Below are positions 6,750 to 13,996 of a stretch of 15,914 bases of DNA, in pieces. Origin of the DNA: Acidimicrobiaceae bacterium (lineage in GTDB: Bacteria; Actinomycetota; Acidimicrobiia; Acidimicrobiales; UBA8592); NCBI GenBank assembly GCA_002715405.1, contig PAZD01000062.1:1-15914 (forward strand), written 5' to 3'. The first letter of the stretch is position 1; each line of letters starts with the position of its first letter. The position numbers and the translations under genes were made by a program. Below the pieces are notes generated by a model. That model was not told where the DNA came from. It made no database searches and saw nothing but the letters and a program-made list of their open reading frames with translations.

Positions 6750-7538
6750 TTAAATTATTGACCTGCCACCATCCGCAACAATATTTTGACCAGTTATATA
6801 ACTAGAATCTTCCGAGATTAGAAAAAATAATAATTTATTAAATTCACTTTTTTTTGATAATCTTTTTAAAGGTATAAGTTTTTTTAATTTATTTTTAAAA
6901 GCTTTGTTTTGATTATTTTCTATTGATGCTGGTGAGAGACAATTAACTCTAATTTTTTTTTCTGCTAGTAAAGTAGATAGATATTTTGTCATTCCAACTA
7001 TACCATGCTTAATTATACTATAGCTAATTGGTTTAATAAAATTTAAATGATCATATAAGTTTTGGTTTGGTGAAATTACCGATAAATCTGATCCTATATT
7101 TACGATATTACATTTATTGAGTTTTTTATTTGTTTCTAAAAGTAATTGTATACAATTTAATGATCCACAAATTGATATATCGAATTCATGAATTATTTTT
7201 TTTCTTTCAAAATTAATTTTTTTCTTCTTATTTTTTTTTGGCATTGAGTCTACAGCAGCGTTATTAATTAAAACTTTAATGTCGCCATATTTTTTAACTA
7301 TTTTTTGATAAATTTTTTTTAACTTTATGTAGTCGGTTATATCTATTTTAAATATATATACGTTAGTTATTTTAAGTGATTTTAATTTTTTTTTTAATAA
7401 TGAAATCTTATTAGAGTTATTATCTAATATAAATACGTCAAATCCATTCTTGGCTAAAAAAATAGTAAATTCGCTACCAAGAAGCCCAGCTCCACCCGTT
7501 AAAATTAAATTTTTATTGTTAATTTGATGAAAATTCAT
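6750..7538 (-). CDS. Short-chain dehydrogenase/reductase, PtmA-like
   Basis: Predicted NAD(P)-dependent reductase of 262 residues. Seen, numbering from the ATG at 7538: cofactor loop TGGAGLLG (14-21), NNAA (92-95), catalytic S150, Y173 and K177 (YSIIK), and a C-terminal SSYITGQNIVADGGRS typical of SDRs. The stretch IVNIGSDLSVISPNQNLY resembles PtmA-type SDRs associated with legionaminic-acid flagellin glycosylation, where the gene pairs with the cytidylyltransferase ptmB; here a cytidylyltransferase gene is the divergent neighbour. The reading frame could extend six codons to a TTG at 7556, but the ATG is preferred because residues before it are not part of the fold. First gene of the minus-strand operon with the Gfo/Idh and isomerase genes. 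Confidence 0.85.
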   Translation of the reverse strand: MNFHQINNKNLILTGGAGLLGSEFTIFLAKNGFDVFILDNNSNKISLLKKKLKSLKITNVYIFKIDITDYIKLKKIYQKIVKKYGDIKVLINNAAVDSMPKKNKKKKINFERKKIIHEFDISICGSLNCIQLLLETNKKLNKCNIVNIGSDLSVISPNQNLYDHLNFIKPISYSIIKHGIVGMTKYLSTLLAEKKIRVNCLSPASIENNQNKAFKNKLKKLIPLKRLSKKSEFNKLLFFLISEDSSYITGQNIVADGGRSII

Positions 7539-7576
7539 TATTTCAACTAATAACAATTTTAATTATTTGAAACATT

Positions 7577-8233
7577 ATGTCAAAAAAAAATATATGCATT
7601 CTTATAATGGCTAGATTATCAAGTCAAAGAGTTAATCGAAAAGTATTAAAAAAAGTGAATGGCGAAACATTAATAGATTTATCTTTAAAAAAAATAAATA
7701 GCCATTTAATTTCAAAAAAATATAAATGTTATTATGCTTGCGGTGATAAAAAACTTATAAAAATTGGAAAAAAATACAAGAATTTTGAATTAATAATTAG
7801 AGATAAAGATAGTATTAACACTGATCAAATAAAAGTTGCTTATAATTTTGTAAAAAAAATCAAAGAGAAATATATATTATGGCTGAATCCTTGTTCGCCT
7901 TTTATAAAAATATCGACAATACTTAATGCGATAAAAACATTTCAAAACTCAAAAATAAGATCTCTTACAACAGTTTGTAAGGAAAAAACTTGGATTTATA
8001 ATTCAAAAAAAGTATCATATTCTGATAATAAAAAGTTAAGTACTAAAGAAATAAAGCCAATTTATTTAGCTACACATAATTTTCATATTTACAATAAAAA
8101 ATTTTTTCTAAAAGGATATCAATATTTTAGAAATAAAAAAAATGATCCATATCTGTATGAAATGTCAGATCTTGAAAGCTTGGATATTGATACATATGAG
8201 GATTTAAAATTTGTTAGAAAAATTAAATTATGA
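7577..8233 (+). CDS. CMP-sugar synthase-like cytidylyltransferase (NeuA/PtmB-type)
   Basis: Predicted to activate the keto-deoxy sugar with CTP, giving the CMP-sugar donor. Seen: an N-terminal nucleotide-binding segment MARLSSQRVNRKVLKKVNG (11-29), which fits the ARxxSxRxxxK.L pattern of NeuA/KdsB/SpsF-type nucleotidyltransferases; LWLNPCSPF (101-109), where the family carries the base-binding loop; and SLDIDTYEDL (201-210), whose aspartates match the C-terminal metal/substrate motif of CMP-NeuAc synthetases. Length 218 residues is close to the single-domain enzymes. It starts 38 bases from the divergent SDR start, so the two transcription units probably share a control region. Kdo or another acid sugar as substrate cannot be excluded, but the NeuB and GT29 neighbours favour a nonulosonate. 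Confidence 0.8.
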   Translation: MSKKNICILIMARLSSQRVNRKVLKKVNGETLIDLSLKKINSHLISKKYKCYYACGDKKLIKIGKKYKNFELIIRDKDSINTDQIKVAYNFVKKIKEKYILWLNPCSPFIKISTILNAIKTFQNSKIRSLTTVCKEKTWIYNSKKVSYSDNKKLSTKEIKPIYLATHNFHIYNKKFFLKGYQYFRNKKNDPYLYEMSDLESLDIDTYEDLKFVRKIKL

Positions 8234-8307
8234 AAAATATAAAAAATAATATGTTTATTATGTTTCAAATATTAATTTCACATATAATTTTGGAAAATGT
8301 TAAATGA
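8230..8307 (+). CDS. Possible 25-residue bridging small ORF
   Basis: An ATG overlaps the cytidylyltransferase stop as ATGA (8230-8233), and the frame runs 25 codons to a TGA at 8305-8307, just past the GT29 start at 8297. The product would be basic at the N-terminus followed by the hydrophobic run MFIMFQILISHII. It fills the otherwise unusually long gap between the two genes. It could be a coupling ORF that hands ribosomes from one gene to the next, a tiny membrane peptide, or chance in AT-rich DNA. No homology was recognised. Confidence 0.2.
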   Translation: MKNIKNNMFIMFQILISHIILENVK

Positions 8308-9469
8308 GATAAGTAAAAAGTTTTTTAGAAAATTTTTTCTCAGAAGACCTTATTTAGAATTTGATCAGTCTGTTGAAAAAATTTTTAAAAATTCAAAAAA
8401 ATTAAAAATTGAATTAGAAAAATTTTCAATAAATTTTTCTTTGTATAAAGATCTTTTAAATAAAAGTTCTCTATCAAACAAAAATTTAACTAATAATCAA
8501 ATGATATTTTTGAGCAAATTATTTTTTTCTCAAGGAAATATTATTCTGGCAAATAAAATTAGAGAAAAACTAATTAAAAATTTAATCAATATAAATGTAA
8601 AAAATTTTGAATTTCAATTTCTTAAAATTAAATTTTTAATTGAAAAAAATAAACTTAACAAAGCAATTATCGAAATTAAAAAAAAAAATATTTTTTTAAT
8701 TAGAAATTTTATTAACTTCTATCATAATAAAAATTTAATTTTATTTCTTGAAAAAATTTTAAAAAAGAAAAACATAGAATTGGTAAATCTTAATCCTATA
8801 AAATTTGAAAAAAAAGAGAGAAGTTTTGGTCAATTTATTTCTGGAAAAAAAATAATTATCGTTGGTCCAGGTTTTTCAAAAAAAAAATTCGGAAAAAAAA
8901 TAGATAGTTTTGATATCGTAGTAAGATTTAATCAATTTAAACCAATAAGTTCTTTACAACAACTATATTTTGGATCGAAGACACATATTGTTTATTTCAA
9001 TGGGAATATGACAAAGAAGATTAATATTAATAATTTAAATAAATTTTTAAAAAATAAATGGATCTGTAGTAGATTAAATTTTTCTGATTTGAGTAATTTA
9101 AAAAATTTTCGTTCAATAAGAAAAATATTTATAAATCCACTAGGTGCATTTGGTTTTTTACAGGATGCGTTAATAGATATTTTACACTTCAACCCGAAAT
9201 CTATTTTCGTAACTAATATTAATTTTGGTTTAGGTAAAAAATTATATTGGTCCTCTTATTCAAAAGCTAATAAATTATCAAATCGTCAAATGTATTTGTC
9301 TCAAAGTAAGTTAGACTTATTAAGTTCTATAAATTTTATAAAAGTCCTAAGAAAAAATAACGTTATTAAAACTGATAAAGAGCTTGCAAAAATTCTAGAG
9401 TTAAATTCAAAAGAATTATTGTTGAGATTTAAAAAAAATAATCCCTTAGATGAAGTGGTTAGAGATTAA
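8297..9469 (+). CDS. GT29-type (sialyltransferase-like) glycosyltransferase
   Basis: Predicted transferase using a CMP-nonulosonate donor. Seen: a full sialylmotif-L-like segment at 182-213, with the core KIIIVGPGFSKKKFGKKIDS followed by FDIVVRFN; this mirrors the VGNG...G..IDS.D.VVRFN signature of GT29. A sialylmotif-S-like segment INPLGAFGFLQDALIDI lies at 279-295. The C-terminal stretch 338-360 (KLDLLSSINFIKVLRKNNVI) aligns with the very-small motif region. The N-terminal 175 residues are helical, lysine-rich and not diagnostic; there is no signal anchor, unlike the Golgi enzymes. GT29 is best known from eukaryotes, and most studied bacterial sialyltransferases belong to other GT families. 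The stop overlaps the next ATG by one base (TAATG). Acceptor and exact donor are unknown. Confidence 0.78.
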   Translation: MLNEISKKFFRKFFLRRPYLEFDQSVEKIFKNSKKLKIELEKFSINFSLYKDLLNKSSLSNKNLTNNQMIFLSKLFFSQGNIILANKIREKLIKNLININVKNFEFQFLKIKFLIEKNKLNKAIIEIKKKNIFLIRNFINFYHNKNLILFLEKILKKKNIELVNLNPIKFEKKERSFGQFISGKKIIIVGPGFSKKKFGKKIDSFDIVVRFNQFKPISSLQQLYFGSKTHIVYFNGNMTKKININNLNKFLKNKWICSRLNFSDLSNLKNFRSIRKIFINPLGAFGFLQDALIDILHFNPKSIFVTNINFGLGKKLYWSSYSKANKLSNRQMYLSQSKLDLLSSINFIKVLRKNNVIKTDKELAKILELNSKELLLRFKKNNPLDEVVRD

Positions 9470-10146
9470 TGAATTTAAAAAAATTAACTCTAAACGTAAT
9501 TTTGTTAAAAAATCGTAGTAGTTTATCAAATATTTTTATTAAAAAATTTTCTAAAAATATAATTCTACCGGGAGGATCTACATTAATTCAAATAATAAAA
9601 AATATAAAAGATATCAAAATTAAAAAATTTTTTTTACTAACTGATGAAAGACTTAATTTTAATTCAATAAAAAATCTTAATTCTTCAAATTTAAAAAGAT
9701 TGGATAAAAATAAATATTTTAAAATCATTATGAATAAAAAGTTTAATTCAAATCAAGATATTAAAAAATACTTTATAAAACAATTTGATGGTTTAAATTT
9801 TTCAAAATCTACTTTACTATATGGTATGGGTACTGATGGTCATATTTGTTCGTTGTTTAATTCTAAATATAAAACTAAAAAGTATTTTATAATTACAAGA
9901 AAAAAAAAAGAGAAATTTAAAAGAATATCAATTAGTCAAAATTTTATTATGAGATTTGATAAAAAATATTTATTTGTATTAGGAGCTAAAAAAGCAATTA
10001 CTTTTAATGATATTTTAATTAATAGAATACAAAGCCCCATTAAGATTATTGTTAAAAAAGAATTAAATATAATTTGTAACAAGAGTTTTTTAAAAAAAAT
10101 TAAATCATTTAGCAATAATTTTAAATTAAAAATTAATTATATTTAA
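9469..10146 (+). CDS. 6-phosphogluconolactonase-family sugar-phosphate protein
   Basis: Seen: LPGGST (33-38), TDER (58-61) with the following SSN-like segment, and GMGTDGHICSLF (119-130), then RISIS near 152-156. This is the 6-phosphogluconolactonase signature (GMGxDGHxxSLF); glucosamine-6-phosphate deaminases carry GxGxxGHIxFNEP instead. Length 225 residues fits the family. In central metabolism the enzyme hydrolyses 6-phosphogluconolactone to 6-phosphogluconate, usually beside zwf or gnd, neither of which is here. It is coupled to the GT29 gene by a one-base stop/start overlap, so a dedicated role on a phosphosugar lactone made by the locus dehydrogenases is possible, but that is inference. 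Its end overlaps the convergent sulfotransferase by 14 bases. Confidence 0.8.
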   Translation: MNLKKLTLNVILLKNRSSLSNIFIKKFSKNIILPGGSTLIQIIKNIKDIKIKKFFLLTDERLNFNSIKNLNSSNLKRLDKNKYFKIIMNKKFNSNQDIKKYFIKQFDGLNFSKSTLLYGMGTDGHICSLFNSKYKTKKYFIITRKKKEKFKRISISQNFIMRFDKKYLFVLGAKKAITFNDILINRIQSPIKIIVKKELNIICNKSFLKKIKSFSNNFKLKINYI

Positions 10147-11191
10147 TTGAATTTAATTTTAAAAATCTTTTATATAACTTTTCACATTCTCTCACGAGTT
10201 TAGATATTTTTTTTAAATTTGATAATTCTCTTTTATTAAAGGATTTTGTTTTTCTACTTAAAGTCTTTTTATCAATTTTTCCTTCAACTGATTTAAAACT
10301 TGAGTCAGACATAATCGGATCATTGTTAAAGGTTGGCTGTAAAAGAATTTTATCATGCTTTAAATTTAATTTTATACAAATTTTTTTAATAACTTTATCT
10401 GTATTTTTGATAAGATCATAAAAGGCAACTGCAATCACTTTATTTTGCTTTGCTAATTTTAAAGAGGCTAATGTGGACTTTTTCCATAAATTTAATGCAT
10501 TTTCAAAGTTAGAATAATTTTTTGGGTCATGTATTTTAGCGGATGCCAACCAATCTAATGGATCTCTAACAATTGTTATCAATTTACCATCAGGATAATT
10601 TCTAAAAAAGTATTCGAGACTTTTTTTATTCAAATTTACTCTTGGTATGAATGCAGAAATGTATTTTTTATTTTTAGAATTATTTTTATAATTAATCCAG
10701 GCTGAAAAAAAACTCGAAAAATATGCGTTTAATATTTTTCTTTGTGATTTTTTTTTTAAAGAATATTTTTTAAAAATTTTTATTTGTGCAATTAAATTAA
10801 AGTAAAATGGATATGTTTTATTCCACTTGGATTTAGACTCTTTACTATATTCTGAGTTTAATGCAAAATATTTTACATAATTATTATTGATTTTATTAAA
10901 ATTATTTTCTAGAAAATTTAATTGCCATTTTGGTTCCCAAATTGTTAATTCATTTGGATAAGCATATATCTCTGGATGTCCATCAAACAATTGACTTAAT
11001 AGAGTTCCTCCAGATCTTTGAATTTGTGTTATTAAAATTAATGGACATTTTATATTTTGAGAATTTTTAATTAAGTTTCTGTTTAAGTAGTCAGAATATA
11101 TTTTATCTTTAATTCTTAAACTAATGTGATTTAAAGTATAAAACAGACCATTTTTCAATATCATAGATAATATTTTTTTGATAATGATCAT
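10133..11191 (-). CDS. Sulfotransferase-family protein (second of three)
   Basis: Predicted PAPS-dependent sulfotransferase, 352 residues, the longest of the three. Seen: the 5'-phosphosulfate loop QRSGGTLLSQLFDGHPEI (58-75), followed by YPNEL, a pattern common in bacterial Sulfotransfer_1/3 proteins; and the 3'-phosphate-binding segment ITIVRDPLDWLASA (205-218) with R209 and S217. No signal peptide; the N-terminal MIIIKKILSMILKNG is basic and partly hydrophobic and could sit at the membrane surface. It is a single minus-strand gene between two plus-strand blocks, with a 14-base tail overlap with the 6PGL-family gene. Its signature differs from the sulfotransferase at 3329, so the two are not recent duplicates. 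The acceptor is unknown. Confidence 0.8.
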   Translation of the reverse strand: MIIIKKILSMILKNGLFYTLNHISLRIKDKIYSDYLNRNLIKNSQNIKCPLILITQIQRSGGTLLSQLFDGHPEIYAYPNELTIWEPKWQLNFLENNFNKINNNYVKYFALNSEYSKESKSKWNKTYPFYFNLIAQIKIFKKYSLKKKSQRKILNAYFSSFFSAWINYKNNSKNKKYISAFIPRVNLNKKSLEYFFRNYPDGKLITIVRDPLDWLASAKIHDPKNYSNFENALNLWKKSTLASLKLAKQNKVIAVAFYDLIKNTDKVIKKICIKLNLKHDKILLQPTFNNDPIMSDSSFKSVEGKIDKKTLSRKTKSFNKRELSNLKKISKLVRECEKLYKRFLKLNSIKYN

Positions 11192-11229
11192 TTTAAATGA
11201 TAATAAATTTCAACATAATTATAAATCTT

Positions 11230-11235
11230 TATAAT
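11230..11235 (+). promoter_or_regulatory. Possible -10 box for the ABC transporter unit
   Basis: A perfect TATAAT lies in the 64-base gap between the divergent sulfotransferase (start 11191) and the ABC transporter (start 11256). A weak -35-like TTTCAA is at 11208-11213 with a 16-base spacer. A transcript starting near 11242 would have a short leader. In such AT-rich DNA a perfect -10 can arise by chance; its place in a divergent intergenic gap is the main support. Confidence 0.4.
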
Positions 11236-11255
11236 CGAAAGCAATACTTTATTCC

Positions 11256-13014
11256 ATGGTGAAGTTAAGAGAAATTTTTGATGTTTTATCGCCATCATTA
11301 AAAAATAAAACATATTTGATTTTGTTTTTTTCTATATTTGTTTTCATTATTGAGATGCTGGGTATTGGTGTCTTACTTCCATTATTAAAAATTTTAACCG
11401 ACGATCAATTTGCAACATCAATGCCTAATTTAGCAAAATTCATTAGTTTTTTTTCAATTTATGATTTTAAAAACTTTGATTTAGAGAGTGAAAAATTATT
11501 TAGAATAAAATTAATTATAGGTGGATGCGGAATTATTGTTATAACCTTTTTTATTAAATTTATTTTTCTAAGTTATTACTCTTTTTTATTGTTAAATTAT
11601 AAGTCACAAATTCAATCTTATTTATCATTCGAATTATTAAAAAAATATTCAAATGTAGAATTAGAATATTATTTTAATAAAAATTCTTCTGAATTAGTAA
11701 GAAATATTACTTCAGATGTAAGCCATTTTTCATCAACTATAATGTCTATGATTATATTATTAGTTGAATTTTTTATATTTATTGGTGTTTTTTTTATTTT
11801 AATATCTCAACAGCCTTTAAACTCATTATTTACTTTATTAATATTTTCTTTACTTATTTTCACTATGTACAGTTTATCAAAAAAAAAAATTATTAAATTA
11901 TGGAATTAAGAGAGTAGAATTTGAGGGAGAAAGAATTAAAATAATTAATCAAATAATTGAAGGTTTTAAACAAATTAAAATTTTAGGTATAACACAAAAT
12001 ATAATAAAAAAATTTTATTTCTTTAATAAAAATTCATTTTCTTTGATTGCAAAAATAGGTTTCATTGGCTCTGCTCAAAGACATTTTTTAGAGTTTTTTT
12101 TGGTCCTTTGTTTATCTATAATTATTTTCTTAATCATTTTGAAAACAAAAAACTATAATGAATTGATATATTCTATCGGATTATTTTCTGTTGCTATGTT
12201 TAGATTATTTCCTTCATTTGCAAAAATTTTATCAAATTTTAATAATTTAAGAGCTAGTCGTTTTTCTGTAGTTAAAGTTTTTAATGATCTAACAGAAATA
12301 CCAAGTGAAAATGAAAAAATAACTGATGAAAAAATTCAATTTAAAGGGCAAATTGCAATAAAACAATTGTCATTTACTTATAAAAGTCGACCAAGAAAAA
12401 TATTAGAAAATATAAATTTAGAAATACAAAAAGGAGAAATGATAGGTTTTATTGGAGAAAGTGGATCAGGGAAATCAACTTTAATAGAACTGTTAATGGG
12501 TTTTTTGAAACCATCTTCTGGAAAAATTTTAATTGATGGGAAAGATATTTTTGAAAATTTGAGAGAATGGCGAAACCAAATAGGCTATGTAACACAAAAA
12601 AATTATCTGGAGGATGGGACTATAGCTTCAAATATTGCTTTGGGAATACCTTATAATGAGATAAACAATCAAAGAATTAATATTTGTGTCAATGAGGCTC
12701 AATTAGATGAATTTATAAAAACTTTAAAAGATGGAATTGAAACAAAAGTAGGAGAAAGAGGCATTCAGTTATCAGAAGGTCAAAGAAAAAGAATTGAAAT
12801 TGCAAGAGCTCTTTACAATAATCCAGAAGTCTTATTTTTGGATGAAGCCACAAGTTCTCTAGATAAAAACACAGAAAAAGAATTTTTCAAAATTATAAAA
12901 AATTTAAAAAATAAAAAGACAATTATAATAATTAGCCACGATTTGCACACATTAGAAGATTGTGACAGAATTTTTAATATATATAATAATTCTCTTGCAA
13001 TATTTAAAAAATAG
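11256..13014 (+). CDS. PglK/MsbA-type ABC flippase, reading frame broken by a poly-A frameshift
   Basis: Predicted inner-membrane exporter (membrane and ATPase domains in one chain) flipping a lipid-linked glycan. As written, translation from 11256 ends at 11909 after 217 residues; the rest of the protein continues in the next frame to 13014. Dropping one A from the 11-A run at 11879-11889 joins the parts into one 585-residue protein, the usual length. Homology is continuous across the join: the second frame reads NYGIKRVEFEGERIK and then GFKQIKILG, as in PglK. Six membrane helices precede the ATPase, which has Walker A GESGSGKST (400-408), signature LSEGQ (505-509), Walker B VLFLDE (525-530) and H-loop H561. 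LSEGQ replaces the usual LSGGQ. It may be a sequencing error, a true mutation, or slippage-rescued. It leads the plus-strand run into a sulfotransferase and pseBC. Confidence 0.85.
11879..11889 (+). other. 11-A homopolymer at the ABC transporter frameshift
   Basis: Run of 11 A at the end of the fourth membrane helix region (SLSKKK). With 11 A the frame hits TAA at 11907-11909; with 10 A the full-length flippase is restored. Runs of this length are prone to replication slippage, to indel errors in some sequencing methods, and to RNA polymerase slippage, which has been described rescuing broken genes in AT-rich endosymbionts. Confidence 0.9.
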
Positions 13015-13020
13015 AAAAAT

Positions 13021-13974
13021 ATGAAAATTATACATATTGGTTTACCAAAAACTGGTACAACATTTTTACAAAATAATATTTTCCCATCGATTTGTAAAAT
13101 TAAAAATATTAATTATGGAAAATTTAATGAAGAGATTAGTGAAAAAGTTAAAAATCATGTTATTAGTATGTACTTTAATGATCAAGTATCAAAAATTAAT
13201 TTACCTGATAAAATTTTAGTTAGTAATGAAAATTTATTATGTAATTTTCCAACTTTCACAAAAATTGAAGAATATGCAGATAAAAATCTAGTTGCATTTG
13301 GTAAGGATTGTAAAATTGTTATTACAATTCGACATCCTGTTGAATATTTATCTTCTGTTTATAATCAAGTTTTAAAGAGTCATATAACAGAACCAGAATT
13401 TTTTTTTTTAGAAAAAAATGTTTATTCAAAAAATTTTTCTAGTCCATGGTTTTCTCTTGACGATTATAATTTATCAAAAATTATTAAAATTTATAAAGAT
13501 AGATTTGATCAAGTCATTACTATTAAGTTTGAGGAAATTATAGATAATAGTTTTTTAAAAAAATATTTTGAAATTGATTCTGCTTTAATTAATAAAAATG
13601 ATTATAAAAATTCTGCCAAATCACTTAATAGAGGTTTTTCAAAAAAATCTGTTTCTATACTTTTGTCTACTCAAAAAATATTAAATAAATTAGGATATTC
13701 ATTAAACTCTTCAAGATATCATGAAGTATTAATAAAAATTAAGAGACAAAATAATTTCAGTAATAATATAAAAGAAAATATTATACTAAAAAAGGAAGAA
13801 AAAAAAAATATATTAAGAAAAATATTTAAAATAATTATTAGCAATATCAATATTAGAAGCTTTCTCAAAAATAAAATGGATAAATATTTTTTCAAAGAAA
13901 AATTTGTTCTTGATTTTAAAAAACTAAACTATATCAATTTAGAAAATTTAATTAATGATTATAAAAATTTATAA
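13021..13974 (+). CDS. Sulfotransferase-family protein (third of three)
   Basis: Predicted PAPS-dependent sulfotransferase-like protein, 317 residues. Seen: the opening strand KIIHIGLPKTGTTFLQNNIF, with the 5'-phosphosulfate loop PKTGTT (9-14); and ITIRHPVEYLSSVYNQ (101-116), with R104 and a following serine as the 3'-phosphate-binding site. The C-terminal third is lysine-rich with no recognisable domain. It begins six bases after the ABC transporter stop and lies 22 bases before pseB, so it belongs to that plus-strand unit. The PKTGTT loop differs from the KNMKVAGSS and QRSGGT loops of the other two sulfotransferases, arguing for three separate acquisitions rather than tandem duplication. 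The acceptor is unknown; some proteins with this fold act on other substrates. Confidence 0.75.
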   Translation: MKIIHIGLPKTGTTFLQNNIFPSICKIKNINYGKFNEEISEKVKNHVISMYFNDQVSKINLPDKILVSNENLLCNFPTFTKIEEYADKNLVAFGKDCKIVITIRHPVEYLSSVYNQVLKSHITEPEFFFLEKNVYSKNFSSPWFSLDDYNLSKIIKIYKDRFDQVITIKFEEIIDNSFLKKYFEIDSALINKNDYKNSAKSLNRGFSKKSVSILLSTQKILNKLGYSLNSSRYHEVLIKIKRQNNFSNNIKENIILKKEEKKNILRKIFKIIISNINIRSFLKNKMDKYFFKEKFVLDFKKLNYINLENLINDYKNL

Positions 13975-13996
13975 ATTTATATATAAGAATTAAAGT

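Noticed and set aside
7539..7556. TTG-initiated six-codon extension of the SDR
   Set aside because: The ATG at 7538 begins just before the Rossmann strand as in other SDRs; TTG has no ribosome binding site and would narrow the divergent gap to 20 bases.
12043..13014. Stand-alone ABC ATPase gene starting at TTG 12043
   Set aside because: The same frame is open and homologous upstream to the 11-A run and continues the membrane domain of the gene at 11256, so it is the second half of one broken gene.
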